64,000 bases of DNA from Paenibacillus glycanilyticus. GTDB taxonomy: Bacteria; Bacillota; Bacilli; Paenibacillales; Paenibacillaceae. The translations under genes and the position numbers were made by a program. Numbering within the stretch: the stretch's first letter is position 1; every line of letters begins with the position of its first letter. The notes under the pieces were generated by a model. The model worked only from the letters and a program-made list of their open reading frames with translations, was not told the origin of the DNA and ran no database searches. The stretch is from positions 446,628 through 510,627 of the forward strand of contig NZ_BSSQ01000014.1 of assembly GCF_030161375.1 (NCBI RefSeq). The letters are read 5' to 3'. Shown here in pieces: positions 50,044-58,671 of this stretch.

Positions 50044-52956
50044 ATGTCGCGTTCAGCAATTCGCACGAAATGGCTTGCAGGCATGATGGCAGCCGCAATA
50101 GCCGTAACGCTTCCTGTTCCGGTGAGTAAGGCCGCCGCAGCAAGCCCCGCGCCAATCGCGGATAAGGTGCCGCATTATACGGATGTACCGGATAAAGCTT
50201 GGTACGCAGAGGCGGTAAACGATTGGATTGCGAAGGGAATCTTAAGCCCGAAGCAAGGAGACAAGTTTGGACCCGAGGTTGTGATGACGCGGGGTAATTT
50301 TGCTTTTCTGTTTGCCTATTCGTTGGGCTTGTCCCCGTCCGAGAACCCTTCTACATTTAAAGATGTGAAAGATGACAAATTGGCCGGATACTACGCCGCT
50401 CTCCAAGAGGCGGGTCTCGCGCACGGTTTCCCTGACGGCACATTCCGTTCGAGCTTGCCTGTAACAAGAGCTGAAGCAGCCAGCTGGATCGCGGCTGCCA
50501 AACATCTAACAGCGCAAACCAGCAGTTCATTTCGCGATGTACCGGCGAAAAGCTGGTATGCCGGCGCGGTTAACGCGTTGACAAGCACCGGAATCATTGC
50601 CGGAAAAGCTAAGGATCGATTTGCCCCGGGCGACGTCATTACGCGGTCCGAAACCGTTACCCTCTTATATCGTTCTTTCTATAAATCTTACCGGATCGAG
50701 GATATCCATGATGACGGCACGATCATTATCGACGGCCATTCCTATCGTGCGGATAATTCGTTAAAAGGTTTATTTCAACCTTCGAACAAGTCCATCTTGC
50801 ATGATGCTGCCATTCAGTTCACCCGGCGCGAGAATAAGATTGTTTCCGTCGAAACGCTGATAATCGGTTATAAAGACGCCTTGGACGGTCAGCATGCGAA
50901 TCTCGTCTTGAATGCGCAAGGCAGCACGATTAACGGAACTGTTATCGTAGATGCGGATCAGGTTACGCTTGCCAACGTGATCATTAAAGGCGATTTGTAT
51001 CTTGCTCCGTCTATCCAATCCAATTTCTCCGCGTCAAACGTGCAAGTAAATGGCGAGACGGTGTATGTGGAAGATGCTAATCGCCCACATACGCAGGTAG
51101 CGAATTTGTCGCTGCAGAACAGTGATTTGGGTCAATTGGTACTCGAAAACAGCGCTAATCTGAAGCAGATCGATCCGGCTAATCCCGTTCCGGGGACTCG
51201 CAGTCTGGCGTTGTCATCTCCTCCCATACCTTCTGGCGCTGGGACGTCACCGGGTCTTTACGTTCAAGTGATTGACGGCCTCATTCAACTGACCAATTCC
51301 GGCGGGACGACGAATTTCTCGGCTGGACAGTTTGGCTACGTGCCAAGCTTTCAACAACCGCCAATCGTTATACCTAGTAACCCTGGATTACAGTTTACGC
51401 CACCGCCTATATTCACACCAACACCAACAGTCCCGACAACACCAATAACACCGCCAAGTCCGGACACAAGCAATACGGGCGGCAAAAAGGTTGTATGCGA
51501 GAACATGAAATGCGACTTGGTTGCTTTTGTGCCTACTGAGGTCAGTACCGGAAGTACCGGTTCGATTGGCGCAATTACCGTTCAATCCGGTACTAGCTTG
51601 AACTATACGGGCAATCCGCAGATCGATACGCTTATTATCGGCGATCCTAGTGCAACAAGCGGCAATGGCGCGACTTTCACCGGTAAAGCCAATATCAATC
51701 ATGTTACCGTAAACGGCAGCGGCGGCACGAATACAATCTCTCTGGTGGGCACAATTGGAACGCTTGAAATACAAGGCACTTCCCTATTGTCTTTGCCGGG
51801 AAATACGCAAATCAATAACCTCATTCTGCCGGCAGGGGTAAAACCACAGGCATTGTTCGCGAATCCGAACGACTTATCAAAAGTAGCGGCGATTAATGGA
51901 CAATTGATTGCGCCATCCGCTCCTTCTACATCCACACCGCAGCCAGATCTGACACCGCCTAACGGTTTGAGTTCAAAAGCGGAGGTTACGCAAAAGTTAG
52001 GAAGCACTACTCATGCCGTTCTCTCGATCGCGGACGCCGATGCGGCAGAGCAAGGCGTCGATTACTATAAAGTGTTCGTAGCGGAAGACGGAGAAGCAAC
52101 AACTTCGGATCCTTACTGGCGTGTTGAAGCTGCCGGCGAAGTGGACATCAAGCTAGACGCTTTAGAAGGAGGCATAGTTACGCCATCCGATTCGCAAACC
52201 GTGCATTTTACTATCGTCGCTTACGATCAAGCGGGCAATCCGTCGGTACCGACCATTAATGACAAGGCATCGGTGAAGTGGGATAAGGCTGGACCAACAA
52301 ATGAGGGGCTAACGGTAACCTTGGAGGATACGGATGTTAGACCAAACTACATTGCCGGAAACATTCATGCGGCAAGCGAACAGTCTGACGTATCGTCTAT
52401 CCTTGTTACCATTGTGGATCTTACGAACGACGTAAGCACCGAGCTGAATCGTTTCACGCAAGATAAGGATGAGACAACGGCAATGGAATCCACATATGTA
52501 GCGGATTCGTCCATTCTTCAGATAAAAGCGGCACCAGTGGACATTTACGGGAACGTTGGACCTTCCGTCACTTGCGAAGTTACCGACTGGGCAGACCCCG
52601 TTGCAAATCCCGAACCAAACGGGGTAACTTCGTTAAGTATCACGCGAAGCAGCGCAACTGCCGCCACTCTGACGATTACGGATACAGATGCTGAAGAGCA
52701 GGGAATCTCGTATTATAGAGTTTATATAGCAGTGAATGATGACGCATCCGAGGAACATCATGCTGATCATGTTAATATAGACCGTGGAATTACCATTACG
52801 CGGGAAATTGATTTAAGTTCATTGCTTGCAAACGATATTCTGCATGCAGGTGACACCGTTTATTTCACCGTTGAAGCTGTGACGCAGACTGAAATCTCTT
52901 CTGTTCCAACTGAAACGGACAAAGCTAGATTGGAATGGGGCACTTTCGAGCTCTAG
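50044..52956 (+). CDS. S-layer-homology surface protein
   Basis: A 970-residue exported protein. A signal peptide (TKWLAGMMAAAIAVTLPVPV, cleaved near KAAAA) is followed by three SLH domains (about 44-95, 103-153, 161-211) that anchor to pyruvylated cell-wall polymers. Then come beta-helix-like repeats (about 230-390), a Pro/Thr-rich linker (about 439-479), a second beta-helical part, and two related C-terminal beta domains (about 640-760 and 865-970) that both contain a TDADAxEQGxxYY-like motif (ADADAAEQGVDYYKVF, TDTDAEEQGISYYRVY). No catalytic domain is recognised. The start at 50044 follows AAAAGGAGAG; the longer ORF from 49903 is rejected because it would lie inside the pirin terminator. 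Confidence 0.9.
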   Translation: MSRSAIRTKWLAGMMAAAIAVTLPVPVSKAAAASPAPIADKVPHYTDVPDKAWYAEAVNDWIAKGILSPKQGDKFGPEVVMTRGNFAFLFAYSLGLSPSENPSTFKDVKDDKLAGYYAALQEAGLAHGFPDGTFRSSLPVTRAEAASWIAAAKHLTAQTSSSFRDVPAKSWYAGAVNALTSTGIIAGKAKDRFAPGDVITRSETVTLLYRSFYKSYRIEDIHDDGTIIIDGHSYRADNSLKGLFQPSNKSILHDAAIQFTRRENKIVSVETLIIGYKDALDGQHANLVLNAQGSTINGTVIVDADQVTLANVIIKGDLYLAPSIQSNFSASNVQVNGETVYVEDANRPHTQVANLSLQNSDLGQLVLENSANLKQIDPANPVPGTRSLALSSPPIPSGAGTSPGLYVQVIDGLIQLTNSGGTTNFSAGQFGYVPSFQQPPIVIPSNPGLQFTPPPIFTPTPTVPTTPITPPSPDTSNTGGKKVVCENMKCDLVAFVPTEVSTGSTGSIGAITVQSGTSLNYTGNPQIDTLIIGDPSATSGNGATFTGKANINHVTVNGSGGTNTISLVGTIGTLEIQGTSLLSLPGNTQINNLILPAGVKPQALFANPNDLSKVAAINGQLIAPSAPSTSTPQPDLTPPNGLSSKAEVTQKLGSTTHAVLSIADADAAEQGVDYYKVFVAEDGEATTSDPYWRVEAAGEVDIKLDALEGGIVTPSDSQTVHFTIVAYDQAGNPSVPTINDKASVKWDKAGPTNEGLTVTLEDTDVRPNYIAGNIHAASEQSDVSSILVTIVDLTNDVSTELNRFTQDKDETTAMESTYVADSSILQIKAAPVDIYGNVGPSVTCEVTDWADPVANPEPNGVTSLSITRSSATAATLTITDTDAEEQGISYYRVYIAVNDDASEEHHADHVNIDRGITITREIDLSSLLANDILHAGDTVYFTVEAVTQTEISSVPTETDKARLEWGTFEL

Positions 52957-52967
52957 AACGACCAATA

Positions 52968-53018
52968 ACTCCCCTATGGCAGCAGGTTATTAATCCGTCT
53001 GCCGCAGGGGAGTTTTCT
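52968..53018 (+). terminator. Terminator of the SLH protein gene
   Basis: ACTCCCCT...GGCAG / CTGCC...AGGGGAGT followed by TTTTCTTATT. Located between converging genes. Confidence 0.8.
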
Positions 53019-53020
53019 TA

Positions 53021-54157
53021 TTATGAAAGACAGGAATACACGATGTTTCTCAGCCTTGGATGGACGTAAGGCTCCTGATTATTGATCAGGTGCTGCGCAT
53101 ACATGACCGTCAACTGCGACTCGGGATCAATGATCGCGTAACTGCCGGCCGCGCCGCTCCAACCGAATTCGCCGAGTGGGGACAAGGAGCCGCTGCTGGC
53201 TTTAGATATATGCGTTCTTACGCCTAGTCCATAACCGTAACCCGCGTGATGTTCCCAGTTATAGTCGCTCCGCGTGAGCTCGGTCAGATGATTCGTCCTC
53301 ATCAGTTCTACGCTGGCAGCTGACAAGATGCGTACGCCTTCCGGGCTTGTCCCGCAATTGGTCAACGCGTTCAGGAACAGCGAATAATCGCTTACGGTTG
53401 ACAGCAATCCTCCCCCTCCGCTCTCGAGTTCCGTTCCGAGACGGTACCAATCTCCGTCAAATCGATCGGCCTTGCCAAGTTCATCATTGAATATATATTG
53501 AGGTACAAGGCGGCTATGTTGCTCATCCGTTAAGAAAAAGCCAGTGTCGCGCATGCCAAGCGGACCTGTAATCTCCTCGCGGATATACGTGCTGAAGCGC
53601 CTCCCGTCAACGGCTTCCACTAGAGCTGCAAGAACGTCATGGCAAAAACTATAGTTCCATCTTGTCCCCGGTTCGAATAGAAGCGGTTCCTTGGCGAGAG
53701 CCCTGGCAAATTCGCGGGTCGGCAGCAGACCGTTCGTGCTTGTTATAGCCTCCCTCAGGGAAGGCGCAGCGAAATCGTAGGAGAAACCAGCGGTCATCGC
53801 CAACAGGTCGCGAACCGTTATCGGACGTTCCGCTAACTCCGTTGTAACGCCACCGTCCGATTGCTCCTTGCGTACCGTCATCTCCGAAAACTCCGGCAGA
53901 TAAGCGGAGATCGGATCTCCGAGCAAGATTGTACCTTTTTCAACGAGCTGAAGGGCGGCCGTGCACGTTACTATTTTCGTAAGCGAATAGAGATAAATCA
54001 ACTTGTCCTCTTCAATGGCGGTCTTCGCTTCCAGATCGGCGTATCCGGCACGGTAGCGGAACACCGTTTCATTACGGTGCATAACATGCACCTCCGCCCA
54101 AGGAATACGCCAGGCCGTGATTTGATCGATAAATCGGGACAACGGTGCAAAGTTCAT
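53021..54157 (-). CDS. Beta-lactamase-fold serine hydrolase
   Basis: A 378-residue class C beta-lactamase/esterase-family protein. The SxxK motif is S58-L-T-K61 in YLYSLTKIVTC. The Tyr motif reads NYSFCHDVLAALVEAV, with Phe where class C beta-lactamases have Asn; this variant is common in the esterase branch. No signal peptide, so probably a cytoplasmic esterase or amidohydrolase of unknown substrate and not a resistance enzyme. It converges on the SLH gene. Confidence 0.9.
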   Translation of the reverse strand: MNFAPLSRFIDQITAWRIPWAEVHVMHRNETVFRYRAGYADLEAKTAIEEDKLIYLYSLTKIVTCTAALQLVEKGTILLGDPISAYLPEFSEMTVRKEQSDGGVTTELAERPITVRDLLAMTAGFSYDFAAPSLREAITSTNGLLPTREFARALAKEPLLFEPGTRWNYSFCHDVLAALVEAVDGRRFSTYIREEITGPLGMRDTGFFLTDEQHSRLVPQYIFNDELGKADRFDGDWYRLGTELESGGGGLLSTVSDYSLFLNALTNCGTSPEGVRILSAASVELMRTNHLTELTRSDYNWEHHAGYGYGLGVRTHISKASSGSLSPLGEFGWSGAAGSYAIIDPESQLTVMYAQHLINNQEPYVHPRLRNIVYSCLS

Positions 54158-54192
54158 TTTTTCCCCATCCTCTACTCAAATGAAATAAGGTG

Positions 54193-54828
54193 TCAAACGT
54201 ATAATAGGACCGAAAAGAAATGACAGATCGATCCGGCGATCACAAAGAGATGCCACACGGCATGATGGTACGTGAATCCTCTCCATACATAAAAGATGCT
54301 GCCAACGGTATAACACACGCCGCCAATGACCAGAAATACGAGACCGCCATGTGCTAGATGGTCAACTAACGCCCCCCATGCAAAGACGATCATCCATCCC
54401 ATAACGACGTAACCAAGCGTTGATAGGACTAGAAACTTTTTTACAAAGAACCATTTAAACACCACACCGAACACCGCAAGACCCCAAACAATGCCGAATA
54501 AACTCCAACCAAGCGGACTTCGTATGGATACGAGCAGATAAGGCGTATAGGTACCGGCAATAAACAAATAGATGGACCCATGATCAAATATTTCAAATAG
54601 ATCTTTTACTTTCCCCTCTGGGAAGCTATGCAACAAGGTTGATGACAGGTATAAAATGACCATAGACAACCCGAATAGGGTGAATGATACGATATGCCAT
54701 GCTTCGCCAATGTAACTCGCCCTTACAATAAGCAATACCAGAGCGGCAATGCTCAATCCTGCGCCAATGCCGTGGGTGAGCGCGTTAGCGACTTCTTCTT
54801 TTTTGGAATAGACATGCGTGCTAGCCAT
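54193..54828 (-). CDS. Hemolysin III / TrhA-family membrane protein
   Basis: A 211-residue, seven-helix PAQR-type membrane protein. Conserved landmarks: EVANALTHGIGAGLS near the N-terminus, SSTLLHSFPEGKVKD, and FDHGSIYLFIAGTYTPYLL. Despite the family name it is now seen as a membrane homeostasis protein (TrhA). Ribosome site AAGGTGG. A small exported-protein gene ends 15 bases upstream, so the two are probably an operon. Confidence 0.92.
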   Translation of the reverse strand: MASTHVYSKKEEVANALTHGIGAGLSIAALVLLIVRASYIGEAWHIVSFTLFGLSMVILYLSSTLLHSFPEGKVKDLFEIFDHGSIYLFIAGTYTPYLLVSIRSPLGWSLFGIVWGLAVFGVVFKWFFVKKFLVLSTLGYVVMGWMIVFAWGALVDHLAHGGLVFLVIGGVCYTVGSIFYVWRGFTYHHAVWHLFVIAGSICHFFSVLLYV

Positions 54829-54843
54829 AGATGAACCACCTTC

Positions 54844-55254
54844 TTATGGAAAAATGCGAACTTGAAACGACACAAAAGTCGGGACTGCCTGCATAATATT
54901 GTTATTTTTGATCCCCGATGTGCTGAATAACCATTTCCCTTCAACTTCGGATGTTTCATTGGGCTTCAACCACTTGCCAACCGCTATTGTTGTATCGCCC
55001 GATTGGAAGTTGTTGTTTACTGCTTCTGCAAAAATAGCCTTAACCTCTTTTACGTATACAGGGTAATGTCCTTTATTTTTAATTGTCGCGTTAAATTGAA
55101 TGGGCTGTGTAGCGTTTAAGTATTGTTGATCTTTGGAAATCGCACCCCAACCACTGACGAATGTATTTGGCGATAACCAAGGTCTCAAATAGCCAATTAA
55201 GAAAACACCAAGTGCCATGCAGAGAAACACTGGAATCAACCATAATTTCCGCAA
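54844..55254 (-). CDS. Hypothetical membrane-anchored protein
   Basis: A 136-residue protein with one N-terminal helix (LIPVFLCMALGVFLIGYL) followed by an extracellular domain of beta character (about 35-136) that resembles an immunoglobulin-like fold (PIQFNATIKNKGHYPVYVKE). I do not recognise a family name. It starts with GGAGG-like sequence upstream (AAGGGAGGAA). Likely co-transcribed with the hemolysin III-family gene 15 bases downstream. Confidence 0.75.
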   Translation of the reverse strand: MRKLWLIPVFLCMALGVFLIGYLRPWLSPNTFVSGWGAISKDQQYLNATQPIQFNATIKNKGHYPVYVKEVKAIFAEAVNNNFQSGDTTIAVGKWLKPNETSEVEGKWLFSTSGIKNNNIMQAVPTFVSFQVRIFP

Positions 55255-55569
55255 AATCTTCCTCCCTTCTAATGCTCCGGCCTATGTATTACCTTTTCAA
55301 TGTCACAAACTATTATCTCGTCCGGGTTTCGTTACTTACCTTCTCCATTTTACTCTTTCATTTCCGGATCCTACAACTTTACTTCCCGTGTGCTTAACGG
55401 TGCGGGACATCATTAGGCACCTCGTTGATATGCCAAATGATCTCCTCCCCCCATCTTCCCAGCCTGCCTCATAAAAACCAACCCTTCCCTCATAAGTTTG
55501 TTTGAAGAGCTTAAAGTCTATGCTTACGAAGCAAGAATCGCTTTGCAATTCTTTGTAGGAGGGAAAGGT
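55255..55569. other. Divergent intergenic region before oxalate decarboxylase
   Basis: Mostly featureless. Contains a CTTAACG hairpin-like motif at 55393-55418. No clear sigma-A promoter for the downstream gene was seen; a sporulation sigma factor is possible. Confidence 0.5.
55393..55418. repeat. CTTAACG hairpin, copy 3 (degenerate)
   Basis: CTTAACGGTGCGGGACATCATTAGGC, similar to the two copies near 37.3 kb (CTTAACGATGTGGCGCATCG). Confidence 0.45.
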
Positions 55570-56769
55570 ATGAACGATTCGAATTCCGGCGGCGGCAAAT
55601 CCGAGCCTATTAAGGTTCCGCAACCCTATCGTGCCATTGATGGCGCCGGGGGGCCAGATCTAGGCCCGCGGGATATTATGAGAGATCTCGAGAATCCCGA
55701 TATGCTTCGCCCGCCGGTGACCGATAACGGTCTGGTTCCGAACATGAAATTTTCTTTCTCCGATACCCATATGCAGCTTAATCAGGGAGGCTGGTCCCGC
55801 GAGATTACGGTCCGCGAGCTGCCGATTGCCACTACGCTCGCCGGAGTAAACATGTATCTGACGCCAGGCGGCGTCCGGGAATTGCATTGGCATCAGCAAT
55901 CGGAATGGGCTTATATGATCTGGGGCAGCGCGCGGATTACTTCGGTGGACCAGGACGGACGCAATTTCATTGCGGATGTTGGCGCGGGCGACTTATGGTT
56001 TTTCCCGGCGGGATTGCCTCATTCCATACAAGGGCTTGAGCATGGCTGCGAGTTCCTGCTTGTGTTTGACGACGGCAAATTTTCCGATCTGAACACGCTG
56101 TCGATCTCCGATTGGTTCGCACATACCCCGAAGGATGTGTTATGCGCCAACTTTGGCGTTCCGGAATCCGCGTTCGACTCGATTCCAACGGACCAGCTGT
56201 ATATTTTCCAAGACGAAGTACCCGGTTCTCTCGATAGCCAGCAGGTTCATTCCCCCTACGGGACCGTACCGCAAAGCTTCAAATACCGGCTGCTCGCCCA
56301 GACTCCGATTGTAACGCCAGGCGGTACGGTACGAATCGCGGACTCGACCAACTTCCATGCCGCCAAAACGATTGCCGCCGCGCTCGTCGAGATCAAACCC
56401 GGCGCCATGCGGGAACTCCATTGGCATCCGAATAATGACGAGTGGCAATATTATTTGACCGGACAAGGAAGAATGACCGTCTTTGCGGGCAACGGTGCGG
56501 CCAGAACGTTTGATTACCGGGCCGGCGATGTCGGCTATGTTCCATTTGCTTATGGGCATTACATTCAAAATACAGGCGACCAGTCGCTATGGTTTCTCGA
56601 GATGTTCAAAAGCGACCGATTTATGGATGTCTCCCTTAACCAGTGGATGGCCCTTACGCCCCGTGACCTCGTCAGAGACAATCTGCATGTCGGACCAGAG
56701 CTATTGAACGCGCTGCGCAAGGAGAAATGGCCGGTCGTGAAATACCCGGGCAAGTCCTATCTGAAATAA
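55570..56769 (+). CDS. Bicupin oxalate decarboxylase with altered lid
   Basis: A 399-residue bicupin of the OxdC/OxdD family, Mn-dependent, converting oxalate to formate and CO2. N-terminal metal ligands H106, H108, E112 (ELHWHQQSE) and H151; C-terminal ligands H284, H286 and Glu in ELHWHPNNDEW. The lid over the N-terminal site reads S172-D-L-N-T176 where B. subtilis OxdC has SENST, so the proton-handling Glu162 is replaced by Asp. The start at 55570 has AGGAGGGAAAGG; the ORF from 55498 is rejected. OxdD of B. subtilis is a spore-coat protein; whether this one is, is unknown. A cupin gene follows after 83 bases. Confidence 0.9.
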   Translation: MNDSNSGGGKSEPIKVPQPYRAIDGAGGPDLGPRDIMRDLENPDMLRPPVTDNGLVPNMKFSFSDTHMQLNQGGWSREITVRELPIATTLAGVNMYLTPGGVRELHWHQQSEWAYMIWGSARITSVDQDGRNFIADVGAGDLWFFPAGLPHSIQGLEHGCEFLLVFDDGKFSDLNTLSISDWFAHTPKDVLCANFGVPESAFDSIPTDQLYIFQDEVPGSLDSQQVHSPYGTVPQSFKYRLLAQTPIVTPGGTVRIADSTNFHAAKTIAAALVEIKPGAMRELHWHPNNDEWQYYLTGQGRMTVFAGNGAARTFDYRAGDVGYVPFAYGHYIQNTGDQSLWFLEMFKSDRFMDVSLNQWMALTPRDLVRDNLHVGPELLNALRKEKWPVVKYPGKSYLK

Positions 56770-56852
56770 ATAGGCGGACGTCGTGCCGGGCGAACGCATA
56801 GGATATCCCATTAGTTTTTCAAAATCGATGTCTTCGGAAAGGCGGAGAGCTA

Positions 56853-57503
56853 GTGGCGGTATCCTATATGGATTTCACTTCCCCTAACGTGCAGTTTTGG
56901 TACGATGTCAACAAGAACACCACGTTCAAAAAAGACAACCAGAACTTTATTAATACGCTTGGCATTGAACAATTAAATACGCTTGGCAATGTCTCCTTGC
57001 TTGATATTTATTTGAGCCGTTCGAATGTCGTAGAACCGCATATTCATCAGAATGCTACCGAACTTGTCTACTGTATTTCCGGCGCGGCGCTTGTATCCCT
57101 CATTAACCCGTTTACGAAAAAACTGCTGAATATTCCGATCACTCCCGGCCAAGTCGCCAATATTCCGCAAGGCTGGCTGCATTACGAAATGGCCACGGTC
57201 GATAATACCCATCTGCTGGCGATCTTCGACGCCCCCGTTCCGGAGTTTATCGGAATGTCCGATATGCTGCGCTTGACCCCTCCCGGCGTGCTTGCCCATA
57301 CTTATTGCCTGAATGAACAAATGGTCCAGCAGACGCTTGCTCCAATTACGGATACGACGGTAATCGGGCCGCCGGCCAATTGCCAGCCTATGCCAATGTC
57401 CCGCGAACAGCAGCAACAGCAACAACAACCACAGCAGCAGCAATATCCATATCCTCAACCATTTGGTTATATTCCGCAACATAATCCAACCTTTTTCTTC
57501 TAA
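56853..57503 (+). CDS. Cupin protein with polyglutamine tail
   Basis: A 216-residue single-domain cupin: PHIHQNATELVYCISGAALV (metal-site region) and IPITPGQVANIPQGWLHYEM. The last 38 residues are low-complexity: a Q-rich run (186-197, seven Q, P, four Q), then YPYPQPFGYIPQHNPTFFF. Such tails are seen in spore-coat and exosporium proteins. It starts at GTG with GGAGAGCTA upstream. It follows the oxalate decarboxylase on the same strand and shares a terminator with it, so the two likely act together. The enzymatic role is not evident. Confidence 0.85.
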   Translation: MAVSYMDFTSPNVQFWYDVNKNTTFKKDNQNFINTLGIEQLNTLGNVSLLDIYLSRSNVVEPHIHQNATELVYCISGAALVSLINPFTKKLLNIPITPGQVANIPQGWLHYEMATVDNTHLLAIFDAPVPEFIGMSDMLRLTPPGVLAHTYCLNEQMVQQTLAPITDTTVIGPPANCQPMPMSREQQQQQQQPQQQQYPYPQPFGYIPQHNPTFFF

Positions 57504-57526
57504 TAAATTGACCTTGTATTCATCAA

Positions 57527-57578
57527 AAAAGACAGCTGCCGATGTCCTTTGTGTGAAAGGACCCGTGAGCTGTCTTTT
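57527..57578. terminator. Bidirectional terminator cupin / ABC ATPase
   Basis: AAAAGACAGCT / AGCTGTCTTTT stem with an inner hairpin GTCCTTT/AAAGGAC. Serves the cupin gene and the convergent ABC operon. Confidence 0.85.
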
Positions 57579-57582
57579 GTTA

Positions 57583-58671
57583 TTAAGCCGACTGACGCGG
57601 ATAGACGAACACATCCGCAACGCTTATATGCAAACTTCCTTCCTGGCCTGCCTCCAAATACTCGTCATTCAGGAAGGAGATGGACTGGCCGTCTCCGGTC
57701 TTTGCAAGCACGCGCCAGCGTTTGCCCTCAAACACGCTGTGAAGCACATGGACGGTTAGCTGATTTCCTTCAGCCGAAGGGTCGCTCCGATATAACGCCG
57801 AATCCGGGCGGAACAGCAAATCCACCGCTTCCGCATGTTGAACCTCCGAACTGCCGCCTAGCGTAGTTCCAACCATGTCGTGTCCGGCAATACGCACCGT
57901 TGCATGCTCCCCTTCGCTGACGAGCGTGCTCTTCAGACGGTTGCCCGCTCCAAGCAGCATCGCCGCGGATAACGTTGCCGGGCGTTCATAACAGATTTGC
58001 GGACGGTCAATCTGATCGATTGCTCCCGATCGCATAATCATGAGCCGATCCGCCATGGCAAAAGCTTCATCCGGATCATGGGTCACATGGAAGACCGTCG
58101 TGCCTAGCTGACGGAACAAGTAAGCCATCTCCGAACGCATCTCAATGCGCAGGCGCATATCCAGATTGGAGAGCGGCTCATCCAGCAATAGCAGATCCGG
58201 CTTTGTCGCAAGAGCGCGGGCAATCGCCACCCGCTGTTGTTGTCCGCCGGATAGCTGCGGCGGGAGACGATCCTCTAGCCCTTCGAGATGCAGTAACGCT
58301 ACAAGCGCGGCAAGTTGTTCCTTGATTGCGGCTGCAGGTACCTTTTGCCTTCGGAGTCCGTACGCCATATTGTCATAGATCGTCATATGCGGCCATAACG
58401 CATAGTCCTGGAACACCATGTTAATGCCGCGTTTCTCGGGTGCAACCATCCGAGATGCCGATGCCACGGTTGCTCCCCGCAGGCAAATCTCGCCTTCATC
58501 CGGCTGCTGAAGACCCGCGATCAACTGAAGCAGCGTAGATTTGCCGCAGCCCGACGGACCAAGCACGCTAATGATCTCGCCTTGCTTAACCGAGAAATTA
58601 ATATTTTTTAGCGCCGTATGGGATCCAAAGGATTTGCCTAACTGCTTCACTTCCAATATGGTAGTAGTCAT
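57583..58671 (-). CDS. ABC transporter ATP-binding protein (FbpC/PotA-like)
   Basis: A 362-residue ABC ATPase. Walker A is GPSGCGKST, the signature LSGGQQQRVAIARA, Walker B LLLLDEPLSNLD, followed by a C-terminal TOBE-type domain (about 240-362). This belongs to the iron(III)/2-aminoethylphosphonate/putrescine importer class. Its start overlaps the permease stop by 4 bases (ATGA). Together with the permease and binding protein it forms a complete importer. Confidence 0.92.
   Translation of the reverse strand: MTTTILEVKQLGKSFGSHTALKNINFSVKQGEIISVLGPSGCGKSTLLQLIAGLQQPDEGEICLRGATVASASRMVAPEKRGINMVFQDYALWPHMTIYDNMAYGLRRQKVPAAAIKEQLAALVALLHLEGLEDRLPPQLSGGQQQRVAIARALATKPDLLLLDEPLSNLDMRLRIEMRSEMAYLFRQLGTTVFHVTHDPDEAFAMADRLMIMRSGAIDQIDRPQICYERPATLSAAMLLGAGNRLKSTLVSEGEHATVRIAGHDMVGTTLGGSSEVQHAEAVDLLFRPDSALYRSDPSAEGNQLTVHVLHSVFEGKRWRVLAKTGDGQSISFLNDEYLEAGQEGSLHISVADVFVYPRQSA

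Noticed and set aside
53021..54157. Beta-lactamase resistance gene
   Set aside because: No signal peptide and a YSF variant of the Tyr motif; fits esterase-type relatives.
54193..54828. Hemolysin virulence factor
   Set aside because: The hemolysin III name is historical; the seven-helix PAQR/TrhA family is a common housekeeping membrane protein.
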